Positions 50,249-59,850 of a stretch of 64,000 nt of DNA are shown piece after piece. The notes below the pieces were generated by a model that did no database searches, was not told where the DNA came from, and saw only the letters and a program-made list of their open reading frames with translations. Every line of letters begins with the position of its first letter. Positions within the stretch are counted from its first letter, which is position 1. Location of the stretch: assembly GCA_910577935.1 (NCBI GenBank), contig CAJTOT010000001.1, positions 186,001 to 250,000 of the forward strand. Reading direction: 5' to 3'. A program made the translations under genes and the position numbers. The DNA comes from an uncultured Hungatella sp. GTDB taxonomy: Bacteria; Bacillota; Clostridia; Lachnospirales; Lachnospiraceae.

Positions 50249-51841
50249 CTAGCTGCGCCCGAATTCGCTCATTTTTAAGTCGGGGTTGCGGTCCTGGACC
50301 ATTCCGATGCTCCAGCTGTTTACGAAGAGCAGAAGGGGGTTGTCTTTTAAGTCTTTGATTCGTTTCATGTCTGAGGTTCCCTGGATTTTGGATACGTCGA
50401 CCTCGTCCTTGTTTTCTACCCACCTGATGTATTCATAGGGCAGCTTCTCCAGCTTGACTTCTACGTTGTACTCATTTTCCAGGCGGTAGGTGAGGACTTC
50501 GAACTGCAGTTCCCCCACTACGCCCACGATGATCTCTTCCATGCCTGTGTTGAATTCCTGGAAGATCTGGATGGCGCCCTCCTGGGCAATCTGGTTTACG
50601 CCTTTGATAAACTGTTTCCGCTTCATGGTGTCCACCTGGCGGACTCTGGCGAAATGCTCCGGGGCGAAGGTAGGGATTCCCTCGTACTGGAACCTCTGGC
50701 TGGAGGAACACAGGGTATCCCCGATGGAAAATATGCCTGGGTCGAAAACCCCTATGATATCCCCCGCGAAGGCTTCGTCCACGATCTTCCGGTCCTGGGC
50801 CATGAGCTGCTGGGGCTGGGAGAGGCGCATCTTTTTTCCGCCCTGGACGTGGTTGACTTCCATCCCCGCCTCAAATTTGCCGGAGACGATGCGCATAAAG
50901 GCGATTCTGTCCCTGTGGGCCTTGTTCATGTTTGCCTGGATCTTGAACACGAAGGCGGAAAAGTCCTCCTTAAATGGGTCCACTTCCCCTGTGGTGGTCT
51001 TTCTCGCAAGAGGGGAGGTGGTCATCTGAAGAAAATGCTGCAAAAATGTCTCCACGCCGAAGTTGGTCAGCGCCGAGCCGAAAAACACAGGCGACAGGTC
51101 TCCGCGCCTCACTCTCTCAATGTCAAATTCGTCCGCCGCGCCGTCCAGGAGCTCGATCTCCTCCAGAAGCTGGGCGTGGTTGGCCTCTCCGATGACGGCG
51201 TCCACGTCGGCTCCCTCTACGTCAAACGTCCGGGAAGCCACCTCCTTCTGTCCTCCCATGGCGGCGGTGAAGGTGGTAATCTGCCGCTTCTCCCTGTCGT
51301 AGACGCCTTTGAAGTTCTTCCCGCAGCCGATGGGCCAGTTGACGGGACAGGTCCTGATTCCCAGCACATTTTCAATGTCGTCCATCAGCTCAAACGGATC
51401 TCTCGCCTCCCGGTCCATCTTGTTGATAAATGTAAAAATAGGGATTCCCCGCATGACGCAGACCTTGAACAGCTTGATGGTCTGGGCTTCCACGCCCTTG
51501 GAGCCGTCGATGACCATGACTGCGCTGTCCGCCGCCATGAGAGTCCGGTAGGTATCCTCCGAGAAATCCTGGTGGCCGGGGGTGTCCAGGATATTGATAC
51601 AGTAATTGTCATATTCAAACTGCATAACCGACGATGTTACGGAGATTCCCCTCTCTTTCTCTATCTCCATCCAGTCAGACACCGCGTGCTTGGCGGCTTT
51701 CCTCCCTTTTACCGTTCCCGCCAGGTTGATAGCCCCCCCGTATAGAAGAAACTTCTCCGTCAGAGTAGTCTTGCCGGCATCAGGGTGAGATATGATGGCA
51801 AATGTTCTTCGCTTTTTGATTTCCTCTGCTATGGTTGACAA
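50249..51841 (-). CDS. prfC: Peptide chain release factor 3
   Basis: A 530-residue translational GTPase that removes RF1 and RF2 after termination. GTPase motifs are SHPDAGKTTLTEKFLLYGG (G1), DTPGHQDFSEDTYRTL (G3) and TFINKMDREARDPFELMDDI (G4), followed by domain II and the RF3 C-terminal domain (QFEVLTYRLENEYNVEVKLE). The length is normal. A TTGACG-17-TACAAT promoter lies at 51875-51903. A GCGCAGCT-CCT-AGCTGCGC repeat overlaps the stop codon. The 51904-52089 gap shows no gene. Confidence 0.96.
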   Translation of the reverse strand: MSTIAEEIKKRRTFAIISHPDAGKTTLTEKFLLYGGAINLAGTVKGRKAAKHAVSDWMEIEKERGISVTSSVMQFEYDNYCINILDTPGHQDFSEDTYRTLMAADSAVMVIDGSKGVEAQTIKLFKVCVMRGIPIFTFINKMDREARDPFELMDDIENVLGIRTCPVNWPIGCGKNFKGVYDREKRQITTFTAAMGGQKEVASRTFDVEGADVDAVIGEANHAQLLEEIELLDGAADEFDIERVRRGDLSPVFFGSALTNFGVETFLQHFLQMTTSPLARKTTTGEVDPFKEDFSAFVFKIQANMNKAHRDRIAFMRIVSGKFEAGMEVNHVQGGKKMRLSQPQQLMAQDRKIVDEAFAGDIIGVFDPGIFSIGDTLCSSSQRFQYEGIPTFAPEHFARVRQVDTMKRKQFIKGVNQIAQEGAIQIFQEFNTGMEEIIVGVVGELQFEVLTYRLENEYNVEVKLEKLPYEYIRWVENKDEVDVSKIQGTSDMKRIKDLKDNPLLLFVNSWSIGMVQDRNPDLKMSEFGRS

Positions 51842-51874
51842 AATAATTCCTCCGATTCGTTTAAATGCCTAATC

Positions 51875-51903
51875 ATTGTAGTATCAATCAGGCTTTGCGT
51901 CAA
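51875..51903 (-). promoter_or_regulatory. Sigma-A-type promoter of prfC
   Basis: On the minus strand TTGACG (51903-51898), 17-bp spacer, TACAAT (51880-51875), some 34 bp before the ATG. Confidence 0.7.
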
Positions 51904-52089
51904 GGTTTTCCTGGAAATAATGACTGATTTTACTAGCGGCGGACCTGCTTTTATTCGATAACCACAGAGGATTCGCATTGGGATAACGAAGAGGTGCAGT
52001 TTAATTGTATCCGTAATCCATCTTCAAATTTTCTGCCTCTATCTAAAAAAATGCGTTTTCTTAAAATGCCATCAGTGCTGTCTACAATA

Positions 52090-53292
52090 TCACTTTTCAA
52101 CCGCCTGAGCATAAAAAATCTTCGTCAGAATCTTATCCGCCACCTCTTCCTTGCTCATCTTCCCCAGCTGAATCTCCTCATCCCCGGTGATCAGCGTCAC
52201 CACATTGGTATCCGCGCCGAACCCTGCCCCTTCCACTTTCAGGCTGTTGGCAACCACCATATCCAGATTCTTTTTGAAGAGCTTTGTCCGGGAATTTTCC
52301 ACCAGGTTCTGGGTCTCCATGGAGAACCCGCACAGAAACTGGCCCTCCCTCTTATGCTGTCCCAGGTACGCCAGGATGTCGTCGGTGCGCTCCATGGCAA
52401 GGACAAACTCCCCATCCTTTTTCTTCATCTTCTCCTGGGACACCTGAGCCGGGCGGTAGTCTGCCACCGCCGCCGCCTTGATGACGGCGTCCTGCTCCCA
52501 GCTTATGGAGGTAACCGCCTTGAACATCTCCCTGGCACTCTCCACCGGCAGCACCTTCACAAACCTGGGCTTCTCGATCTGCGTGGGGCCGGTCACCAGG
52601 GTCACCTCCGCCCCCCGGCAGGCCGCCACCTTCGCCACGGCGTAACCCATCTTGCCTGTGGAGCGGTTGGTCAGATACCGCACCGGGTCCAGGGCCTCCC
52701 TGGTAGGCCCGGCGGTGACCAGAATCTTCTTTCCCGCAAGGTCTTTTCCATAGCCGATCTCATGGATAATATAATCCAGCAGCACCGAGGGCTCCGGCAT
52801 CTTCCCCGCCCCCGTGTCGCCGCATGCCAGATACCCCACGGCAGGGTCGATCACATGCATCCCGTAGCCCCGGCACCGCTTCAGATTGTCCTGGGTCACG
52901 GGATTCTCATACATCTGGGTGTTCATGGCAGGAGAGATGTACTTGGGGCACCTGCAGGCCAGGAAGGTGGTGGTCAGCATGTCGTCCGCCAGCCCGCAGG
53001 CCGCCTTGGCGATGACGTTGGCAGTGGCCGGGGCCAGCATGAAAATATCCGCCTTCTTCGCCAGCGCCACATGCTCCACGCTGAATTCAAAATTCCTGTC
53101 AAAGGTATCTACCAGACATTTATTCCCTGTGAGACTCTCAAACGTCACCGGCGTGATAAACTCCGTGGCGTTTTTTGTCATAATCACCTGTACATCTGCG
53201 TGAAGCTTCTTCAGACTGCTGGCCAGGTACGCGATCTTATATGCCGCGATGCTGCCGCTGACTCCAAGCACTACCGTCTTTCCACTTAACAT
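52090..53292 (-). CDS. coaBC: Bifunctional CoaBC (phosphopantothenoylcysteine synthase/decarboxylase)
   Basis: A 400-residue two-domain enzyme of coenzyme A synthesis. The N-terminal flavin-dependent CoaC part has GVSGSIAAYKIAYL, the active-site His (VEHVALAKKADIFMLAPAT), PAMNTQMYENP and GYLACGDTGAGKMPEP. The C-terminal CoaB part has VTAGPTREALDPVRYLTNRS and KMGYAVAKVAACRGA. The ATG at 53292, with GCGGAGGGA upstream, gives the usual length. It is divergent from coaX, so two steps of the CoA pathway are side by side. Confidence 0.96.
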   Translation of the reverse strand: MLSGKTVVLGVSGSIAAYKIAYLASSLKKLHADVQVIMTKNATEFITPVTFESLTGNKCLVDTFDRNFEFSVEHVALAKKADIFMLAPATANVIAKAACGLADDMLTTTFLACRCPKYISPAMNTQMYENPVTQDNLKRCRGYGMHVIDPAVGYLACGDTGAGKMPEPSVLLDYIIHEIGYGKDLAGKKILVTAGPTREALDPVRYLTNRSTGKMGYAVAKVAACRGAEVTLVTGPTQIEKPRFVKVLPVESAREMFKAVTSISWEQDAVIKAAAVADYRPAQVSQEKMKKKDGEFVLAMERTDDILAYLGQHKREGQFLCGFSMETQNLVENSRTKLFKKNLDMVVANSLKVEGAGFGADTNVVTLITGDEEIQLGKMSKEEVADKILTKIFYAQAVEK

Positions 53293-53427
53293 AACCGTTC
53301 CCTCCGCTGCCTTGTATTTTTCACTAAAGTATGCTAATCTTTTTATGCTGATCTTTTGCTCAGTATACCATGATTCCTCAGTGATACACAACCCTTTATT
53401 CGGAGGGCTGCTGTCCGCGGCCTTTCC

Positions 53428-53465
53428 GGCGCTGCTGTTCACAGGTGCCCTGTGAACCCAGCGCC
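53428..53465 (+). promoter_or_regulatory. Long hairpin in the coaX 5' leader
   Basis: GGCGCTG and GTTCACAGG (left) pair with CCTGTGAAC and CAGCGCC (right) with a small bulge and a TGC loop. It lies 10 bases before the coaX ribosome binding site and has no T-run. Confidence 0.5.
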
Positions 53466-53489
53466 GCAGTAACCTGAAAGGAGACTTAT

Positions 53490-54263
53490 ATGATTTTAGC
53501 CATTGATATGGGAAACACCAACATCGTCATCGGCGCCATCGACAACGAAAAAACCTACTTTGTGGAACGAGTCACCACCAACCACGGCAAGACTGATTTA
53601 GAGTATGCCGTCAATATCAAGAGCATTCTGGAGATTCACGATATCCCCCTGTCCCTGATCGACGGCGCCATCGTCTCCTCCGTGGTTCCTCCTCTGAACG
53701 CCACCATCCTCTCCTCGGTGAAGAAAATATTCGGTTTTAAGCCTCTGCTGGTGGGCTCCGGCATGAGGACGGGGCTGAACATCCTGATGGACAACCCAAA
53801 AACCGTGGGAAGCGACATGATCGTGGACGCGGTGGCGGCCATCCGGGACTATCCCTGCCCCATTATCATCATCGACATGGGCACGGCCACCACCATGAGC
53901 GTGGTGGACTCCTCCGGCAATTACATCGGCGGCGTGATTCTTCCGGGCCTTAAGGTGTCTCTGGATTCCTTAAGCGGAAAGACTGCCCAGCTTCCCTACA
54001 TCAGCCTTGACATCCCCGGCAGCGTCATCGGCAAGAACACCATCGACTGCATGCGCTCCGGCATCATGTACGGCAACGCGGCCATGATCGACGGCATCAT
54101 CGACCGCATGGAAAAAGAACTGGGCGCCATCCCGTCTGTGGTTGCCACCGGAGGGCTGTCCCAGTTCATCATTCCCCTTTGCAGGCATCACATTTCTTAT
54201 GAAGATGACCTTCTTCTAAAAGGACTTTTGATTCTCTACAACAAAAACCGCCAGGCTTCTTAA
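53490..54263 (+). CDS. coaX: Type III pantothenate kinase
   Basis: A 257-residue kinase for the first step of coenzyme A synthesis; the type III enzyme needs a monovalent cation and is not feedback-inhibited by CoA. The motifs are ILAIDMGNTNIVIGAID (phosphate-binding), VGSDMIVDAVAAI, IIDMGTATTMSVVDSSG and GGVILPGLKVSLDSL. AAAGGAG lies before the ATG. A strong terminator follows at 54298-54333. Confidence 0.96.
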   Translation: MILAIDMGNTNIVIGAIDNEKTYFVERVTTNHGKTDLEYAVNIKSILEIHDIPLSLIDGAIVSSVVPPLNATILSSVKKIFGFKPLLVGSGMRTGLNILMDNPKTVGSDMIVDAVAAIRDYPCPIIIIDMGTATTMSVVDSSGNYIGGVILPGLKVSLDSLSGKTAQLPYISLDIPGSVIGKNTIDCMRSGIMYGNAAMIDGIIDRMEKELGAIPSVVATGGLSQFIIPLCRHHISYEDDLLLKGLLILYNKNRQAS

Positions 54264-54297
54264 TCTTACTCTCAGACCAACAGCCCCAGGCGAAAAC

Positions 54298-54333
54298 CGC
54301 GGCGCCGGCAAAAGTCCCCGGTGCCGCGATTTT
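54298..54333. terminator. Intrinsic terminator after coaX
   Basis: CGCGGCGCCGG (54298-54308) pairs with CCGGTGCCGCG (54318-54328), followed by ATTTTATA. It probably also serves the convergent ABC operon that ends at 54332. Confidence 0.8.
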
Positions 54334-55114
54334 ATACCCTCCAGGGCTTCTTCGAGAGCCGGCTGCTCTCCAGCAATTCTTTTGTAAACTCATGCCGCGG
54401 CTCTGCCAGCACCTTCCTTGTCTCCCCTGTCTCCACAAAACTGCCGTTCTGCATCACGGCGATGTCATCGCACAGCCACCGCGCCGCCGCCAGGTCGTGG
54501 GAGATGAAGAGATAGCTCAGCCCCAGCTTTTTCTGAAGCTCCTTAAACAGATTCATCACCTGGGCCTGAACCGACACATCCAGCATGCTGGTGGGCTCAT
54601 CCAGGATCAATATCTTCGGGTCCAGGGTCAGCGCCCTGGCGATCATCACCCTCTGGGCCTCCCCGCCGCTGATCTGGTGGGGAAACCTGCCAAGAAGCCC
54701 TTCGTCCAGCTCCACCAGGTCCATAAGCCGGCGGATCTTCTCCCTTCTCCCCTTTTTGTCATACATGCGTTGAATCTTCATGGGCTCCTCCAGGCTGCTG
54801 CCGATGGACCTTGCCGGGTCCAGGGAGCTTTCCGGGTGCTGGAAAATCATCTGGATCTTCCTGGTTCTGGCGCGTAAGGCTTTCCGGTCTCCGGACAGCA
54901 GGTTCTCTCCGTCTATGCGGATGCTGCCTGAATCGGGAACAAGGAGGGAGAGAAGAATCCTGGCGACAGTGGTTTTTCCGCACCCGGAGTTTCCCACGAT
55001 TCCCAGCGCCTTCTGGTCAGGCAGGCAGAAGGAGACCTGGTTTACCGCCGTCACCTGCTCCCTCCGGAACACCCCTTTTACAAATGTCTTGGAAATCCTT
55101 TCCGCCTCAATCAT
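54332..55114 (-). CDS. Peptide/nickel-type ABC ATPase (DppF/NikE-like)
   Basis: A 260-residue ATPase, last gene of the cobalamin-riboswitch operon. It has Walker A (GIVGNSGCGKTTVARIL), QHPESSLDP (Q loop), QISGGEAQRVMIARALT (signature) and ILILDEPTSMLDVS (Walker B), followed by ISHDLAAARWLCDD. It is short for the family, without the C-terminal oligopeptide extension, like NikE. It overlaps the other ATPase gene by 8 bp. Confidence 0.93.
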   Translation of the reverse strand: MIEAERISKTFVKGVFRREQVTAVNQVSFCLPDQKALGIVGNSGCGKTTVARILLSLLVPDSGSIRIDGENLLSGDRKALRARTRKIQMIFQHPESSLDPARSIGSSLEEPMKIQRMYDKKGRREKIRRLMDLVELDEGLLGRFPHQISGGEAQRVMIARALTLDPKILILDEPTSMLDVSVQAQVMNLFKELQKKLGLSYLFISHDLAAARWLCDDIAVMQNGSFVETGETRKVLAEPRHEFTKELLESSRLSKKPWRV

Positions 55115-56063
55115 CTTGAACCTCCCTCCCCCGCCGAAAACATCTCACCCTTCTTCCGTCCTTCAGCGTGGTCTCGGCAGGTATGTTTTTTCTGCACATT
55201 TCCGCCCCATAGGGACATCTGGGATAAAACCCGCACCCGGAGGCAGTCTTCGCCGGGTCTGGCCGTGGGATGGGGCGCATCCCGTTTTCCGGCAGAGCCC
55301 CCATGAGACCTTCTGTGTAGGGGTGGGCCGGTTGGCGGAGAATCTCCCCGGTCCTCCCCTGTTCCACGATGCGGCCTCTGTAAAGCACCGCCAGCCTGTC
55401 GCACAGCGCCCCCGCCAGAGGGATATCGTGGGTGATGACGATCATCCCTCCCGCCTCTGATTTTCCCGCCTCCTTTAAAACCTGGTACACCTGGCGGCGG
55501 AGGACGGCGTCCAGACCCTTGGTGGGCTCGTCGGCGATGACCCATTCAGGCCGGTTCATCAGCCCCAGGGCCGAGACAGCCCTCTGGTTCATGCCGCCGC
55601 TCAGTTCAAAGGAATAAGAGCTGTTTATCCGCCCCGGACTGTGAAATCCCAGGCGGACAAGGAGCTCGTCTCTGCGCCTCAGGGCCGCCTTCTTCTCTCG
55701 CCTCTGGTGTATGGTCACACACTCTGTCAGCTGTCCTCCCACAGTCCGGACAGGGTTCAGGGACTCAGTGGCATTCTGGGGAATCAGGGCGATCTCCTTC
55801 CCCAGCACCTTCCTCATCTGGGCCTCGGACAGGGAAAACAGATCCCGCCCTCCGTACACACAGGACCCCTCCACCTTCGCCGTGGCTGGCAGCAGCCTCA
55901 AAATCGACATGCCAAGCACCGATTTTCCGCTTCCGCTCTCGCCGATGAGCCCTGTTATGCTCCCCTCCTCAAACCGGATATTCACATCCGCCACCGCCTG
56001 GGTTACACGGTTCCGGTCGGCGAACGAGACGTTCAGCCCCCGTATTTCAATATCCCCGCTCAT
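55107..56063 (-). CDS. Peptide/nickel-type ABC ATPase (DppD/NikD-like)
   Basis: A 318-residue ATPase with Walker A (LIGESGSGKSVLGMSIL), PQNATESLNP (Q loop), LSGGMNQRAVSALGLM (signature) and WVIADEPTKGLDA (Walker B). The C-terminal extension contains the Cys-rich GCGFYPRCPYGAEMCRK of the OppD/DppD group. It lies between the permease pair and the second ATPase, and pairs with the latter to power the transporter. Confidence 0.93.
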   Translation of the reverse strand: MSGDIEIRGLNVSFADRNRVTQAVADVNIRFEEGSITGLIGESGSGKSVLGMSILRLLPATAKVEGSCVYGGRDLFSLSEAQMRKVLGKEIALIPQNATESLNPVRTVGGQLTECVTIHQRREKKAALRRRDELLVRLGFHSPGRINSSYSFELSGGMNQRAVSALGLMNRPEWVIADEPTKGLDAVLRRQVYQVLKEAGKSEAGGMIVITHDIPLAGALCDRLAVLYRGRIVEQGRTGEILRQPAHPYTEGLMGALPENGMRPIPRPDPAKTASGCGFYPRCPYGAEMCRKNIPAETTLKDGRRVRCFRRGREVQDD

Positions 56064-56084
56064 GTTCTCACCTCCCCATAATGT

Positions 56085-56912
56085 TCAGGCATTGCCGTCC
56101 AGGCTGTCTCTTCTCGTGTCCAGCCAGTCCCTGAGCCCGTCCGCGGCCATGTTGATGCTCAGGGACAGCAGCACCACACAGAGGCCAGGCGCCAGAATCA
56201 GAAGGGGCCTCTGCCTGAAGTACTGCCTGGCGTCGTTGATCATGACTCCCCAGTCAGGCACAGGGGGCTTAAGTCCCAGCCCCAGAAAGCTCATGGAGGC
56301 TACGGATATGATATTGCCGGCGACACGGGTGGCGAAGACCACACAGAGGGTCCCCAGCATATTGGGGGCGATATGGAGAAACAGAATCCTGCCATGGCCT
56401 GCCCCCGCTGTCCTTAAACCGTCCACAAAATTTTCCTGCTTCAGCTTCATCACCTCTCCCCGGACGATGCGGGAAAATCCTGTCCAGGAATTGATCACTA
56501 TGGCCGCGAGCATGCTTTTTACGCCCTGGCCCCAGAGTCCCGCCACGGCGATCATGAGAGTCAGCCCCGGAAGCCCCTGGAAAATATTGGACACCGTGGT
56601 GATGACAATATCCACGCTGCCTCCAAAGTATCCGGCAAAGAGCCCCAGCGCAAACCCCAGGGCCATGGACAGCGCCGTGGCAGCCAGCGCCAGGACGACG
56701 GACTGCCGGCCTCCGTAAAGCGTGCGGCTCAACAGATCCCGCCCGATGTTGTCGGTGCCCAGAAGATGCTCCGCCGACGGTCCTTCCAGCGCTCTTTTTA
56801 AGTCACCGGCCAGAGGGTCATGGGGGGCGATTACCGGAGCCAGAATACTGGCCAGGAGAATCGCCGACAAAATCAAGAGGGCCAGCTTCATTTTCCCTGT
56901 CATAAGCCTCAT
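56085..56912 (-). CDS. Peptide/nickel-type ABC permease (DppC/NikC-like)
   Basis: A 275-residue permease with five to six helices. It starts MRLMTGKMKLALLILSAILL, followed by APHDPLAGDL, LLGTDNIGRDLLSRTLYGGR and the EAA-type loop (GLRTAGAGHGRILFLHIAPN), with GLGLKPPVPDWGVMINDARQ near the end, all typical of DppC. The ATG at 56912 overlaps the stop of the other permease by 4 bp; the longer open frame upstream runs within that gene. Confidence 0.93.
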   Translation of the reverse strand: MRLMTGKMKLALLILSAILLASILAPVIAPHDPLAGDLKRALEGPSAEHLLGTDNIGRDLLSRTLYGGRQSVVLALAATALSMALGFALGLFAGYFGGSVDIVITTVSNIFQGLPGLTLMIAVAGLWGQGVKSMLAAIVINSWTGFSRIVRGEVMKLKQENFVDGLRTAGAGHGRILFLHIAPNMLGTLCVVFATRVAGNIISVASMSFLGLGLKPPVPDWGVMINDARQYFRQRPLLILAPGLCVVLLSLSINMAADGLRDWLDTRRDSLDGNA

Positions 56913-57862
56913 CTCCCCGCCTCCCCTCTGCGTATCCTGGGATTGGCGGCGATGTAGAACAGGTCGATGAGGACATTGGCCGCCACATACACTGCCCCCG
57001 AGAACAGCACATACGCCTGGACCACATAGTAGTCCTTGGATTGAACGGCAGAGATGGCGTAGCTTCCTATGCCCGGAACGGCAAAAACAGTCTCCACAAT
57101 GGACGCTCCTCCAAGAATTCCCGCCATGTGGTTGCCCAGGTATGTGACAATGGGAATCAGCGTGTTGGGGAATGCGTGGCGCGCCGCCGTCTGACGCCGG
57201 CTTAAGCCCTTGGAGGCGGCCGTCGTCACATACTGCCGGCCCATCTCGTCCAGAACGGCGCTCCGCGTGAGCCTGGCGCAGACTCCTGTGCCGGGAAGCG
57301 CCAGAGTGACCGCGGGAAGCACATACCCCTTCCATGAGTCAATCCCGCTTGTGGGAAACACCCTCCAGCTCTCGGCCAGAAGCCAGATGAGCAATATGGC
57401 GGTCCAGAATCCCGGAACCGACAGAGCTGCCGTGGAAAAAGCCCCCAGGATATGGTCCGGCAGCCTGTCTTTGTAAACAGCCATCACCATGCCGAACCCC
57501 ACCCCCGCCGCAGCGGTGAGAGCCATGGTCAGAGCCGCCAGCCGGGCGGATACGGGAATCCGCCTGGCCAGCTGGTCCCTGATGCTTTTGCTGGTGAAAA
57601 AGGATCGCCCCAGATCTCCCCGAAGCAGACCGCCCAGCCATTTCCCGTACTGTACATACACCGGCTTGTCCAGCCCCATGCGGGTCGCCGTCTGCTCATA
57701 TTCCTCCTGAGTATAGGACTCGTTGCCGCTTGGGTTGAGCACCTGGTCCACCGGGTCTCCCGGCGACATCGCCCCCAAGGCGAAGGCGACGACGCTGATT
57801 CCCGCCAGAACCGGCACAAGCAGGGCTGTTCTTTTCAGCACATATTTGATCAGCGCCTCCAT
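56909..57862 (-). CDS. Peptide/nickel-type ABC permease (DppB/NikB-like)
   Basis: A 317-residue permease. The N-terminal helix (YVLKRTALLVPVLAGISVVAF) and PGDPVDQVL are typical of DppB. ARLTRSAVLDEMGRQYVTTAASKGLSRRQ is the EAA-like loop region. The C-terminus has GGASIVETVFAVPGIGSYAI. It follows the binding-protein gene at one base and overlaps the next permease by 4 bp. Confidence 0.93.
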   Translation of the reverse strand: MEALIKYVLKRTALLVPVLAGISVVAFALGAMSPGDPVDQVLNPSGNESYTQEEYEQTATRMGLDKPVYVQYGKWLGGLLRGDLGRSFFTSKSIRDQLARRIPVSARLAALTMALTAAAGVGFGMVMAVYKDRLPDHILGAFSTAALSVPGFWTAILLIWLLAESWRVFPTSGIDSWKGYVLPAVTLALPGTGVCARLTRSAVLDEMGRQYVTTAASKGLSRRQTAARHAFPNTLIPIVTYLGNHMAGILGGASIVETVFAVPGIGSYAISAVQSKDYYVVQAYVLFSGAVYVAANVLIDLFYIAANPRIRRGEAGR

Positions 57863-57863
57863 G

Positions 57864-59582
57864 TCACTCTGCCCATGAGATAGTGGGAAGGCTTACGCCG
57901 ATGGTTCTCCCCGCGTAATTCTCAATAGCCTTATTGTGAATATTTACATTGATCTGGTAGCATATGGGGATGCAGGCGCTGTCCTCAAAGAGGACTGTCT
58001 GGATCTGGTCATAGACCCTGCTCCTCTCCTCCATGTCCGGGATTGTGGGGGCCAGGGCCGTCAGCCGGTCGATGGTCTCATTGTAATAATTGTAATTGAG
58101 AAGCTGGTTCGAGTTTCCGCCGGTTGCAAAATACTGTTTGAATGTGGAGGCAGGGTCTGCGTTGTTGAGCCCGAACACGGTGAGAGTCATATCATACTGC
58201 CCCTCCTGCTGCCTCTCCTTGTAGATGGACGAGTCCAGAATCTCAATGTTCACGCTGACTCCCAGCTCGCCGTAAACCTGCTTCAAATACTCGGCAACCG
58301 CCTTGCAGTTGTAGTCGGAAGCCGTGCTGGAGCGGATGATCATGACCATGTCCGCGTGGTCTGCCTGATTCTCATCAAGGACTTCCCCGGCCAGGGCTTT
58401 CGCCTTCTCCATGTCATACTCTCCCTGAAGGTCTAAGTGGAAGACGGACTGGTCGCTTAAAAAAGAGTAGGCAGGTTCCAGAAGTCCGCTGTAGAGAACC
58501 TGGCAGATACTCTCCCGGTCCGTGGCAAGGCTTAAAGCCTCCCTCATGCGCCTGTCTGCCAGAAACTTATTCTCACAGTTGAACATGATGTATTCGGTCA
58601 TGTGGCTTTTGGTGCTGTCCATGGAAAAATTTTCGTCGGTATCGCAGAGATTTTTCGCCGCGTCCATGGTGATGGCCCCGTTGTCGGCGAGACCCATGAC
58701 CTCCCCGGCCTTCAGGGCCGAAACCCTCGTCTGGGCATCTGGAATACAGCGAATCCGGAACCGTTTTACCTTTCCCGGCTCCCCGTAGTAATCGTCGTTC
58801 CGCTCCAGAAGCACATACTGGGAGTCCACATGTTCCGCGATCTTGTAGGGCCCTGTTCCAATGGCGTAATCGGAGATCACCCCTGTGTCTTTGTCAAAGC
58901 AGCCGGGGCTGAACATGGGGCTGCCGTAGTCGGACAGAATGTACTCCAGGGTGGTAACAGGCTCCTTAAATGTAAATCTCACCGTAAAGTCGTCGGTCTT
59001 CTCCAGCTTCTCTAAGTTGGGGAGGGATTTTTCCAGACTCAGGGATGTGTAGGTGGAGGTGAGCCCGTGAGTCCACCGCTGAATATTCTCCAGGCACACA
59101 TCGGCGTCAAACCGAAGGCCGTCAGTAAAGAACGCGTCCTGGCGCAGGTGGAAGGTCCACTCCGTACAGTCCTGGTCATGCTCCCAGGACAGGGCAAGCC
59201 AGGGCTCGATCACGCCTCCGTTGTTGGTGGTCAGGGCCTCCCACACGCAGGCGCCCTCCCAGCAGTAGAAGGCGTCTCCGCTTCCCTGCACCGCATCCCG
59301 CCAGGAGGCGATCACCACCTCTTCCTCCTCGTTCCGGTCTCCCGCCCTTTTCTCACTGTCCCCGCTGCCCGGCGCTTCCCCGCTCTCACCGCCTGCCTCT
59401 CCCGCCGTCCTCCCAGTTTCTCCCGGCGCGCCCGCCTCTCCTTGTGTCTTGTCCTCTCCCTGAGACTTCTGAGCAAAACCGCCGGTCTTGGCAGCGCCGC
59501 TCCCTCCTCCGCATCCCGCCGCCAGCGCCACGGCCGCAGCCGCCCACGCCGCCAGAAACAGCCCTGAAAACTTTCTTTTCAT
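57864..59582 (-). CDS. SBP family 5 lipoprotein (NikA/DppA-like)
   Basis: A 572-residue binding lipoprotein, first gene of the riboswitch operon. The signal peptide ends in LAAGC, followed by a Gly/Glu-rich linker of about 70 residues. The binding domain shows LSWEHDQDCTEWTFHLRQDA, FTDGLRFDADVCLENIQRW and AIGTGPYKIAEH of family 5. GGAGG lies eight bases before the ATG at 59582. The B12 riboswitch upstream suggests cobalt, or a corrin-related ligand, rather than peptides or nickel. The sequence alone cannot decide. Confidence 0.9.
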   Translation of the reverse strand: MKRKFSGLFLAAWAAAAVALAAGCGGGSGAAKTGGFAQKSQGEDKTQGEAGAPGETGRTAGEAGGESGEAPGSGDSEKRAGDRNEEEEVVIASWRDAVQGSGDAFYCWEGACVWEALTTNNGGVIEPWLALSWEHDQDCTEWTFHLRQDAFFTDGLRFDADVCLENIQRWTHGLTSTYTSLSLEKSLPNLEKLEKTDDFTVRFTFKEPVTTLEYILSDYGSPMFSPGCFDKDTGVISDYAIGTGPYKIAEHVDSQYVLLERNDDYYGEPGKVKRFRIRCIPDAQTRVSALKAGEVMGLADNGAITMDAAKNLCDTDENFSMDSTKSHMTEYIMFNCENKFLADRRMREALSLATDRESICQVLYSGLLEPAYSFLSDQSVFHLDLQGEYDMEKAKALAGEVLDENQADHADMVMIIRSSTASDYNCKAVAEYLKQVYGELGVSVNIEILDSSIYKERQQEGQYDMTLTVFGLNNADPASTFKQYFATGGNSNQLLNYNYYNETIDRLTALAPTIPDMEERSRVYDQIQTVLFEDSACIPICYQINVNIHNKAIENYAGRTIGVSLPTISWAE

Positions 59583-59740
59583 GTCTTTTCCTCCGTTTTC
59601 ACAAAATATATAAATCGCGGCCAATTTTTCAGGAAAATACGGGAGAAGCTCCCAGAGACAGGCAAAATGAACTGACCTTCGCCGCCTGACGAAAAGGACG
59701 GCAAACACGGGGTCTCCCGGCCCCAGCCGGATACCCGCGC

Positions 59741-59795
59741 AAAAAACACGCCGCCTCCCCCGCAGACGTAAATCCGTCCCCGGGCCTTGCGGCAT
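59741..59795 (-). terminator. Putative riboswitch-controlled terminator
   Basis: On the minus strand ATGCCGC (59795-59789) can pair with GCGGCGT (59754-59748, one G-U pair), followed by T6 at 59746-59741. It lies about 55 bases after the riboswitch and 160 bases before the binding-protein gene. Confidence 0.55.
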
Positions 59796-59850
59796 ATATA
59801 ACGGTACAATCAATGCCTCGTGATCTGGAACCTCAACAGTCCCCGTACCA

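Noticed and set aside
50240..50258. Terminator at the end of prfC
   Set aside because: GCGCAGCT-CCT-AGCTGCGC is a perfect repeat but overlaps the stop codon and has no T-run on either strand.
56912..57335. N-terminal extension of the DppC-like permease
   Set aside because: It would lie fully inside the DppB-like gene in another frame; the ATG at 56912 gives the normal family length.
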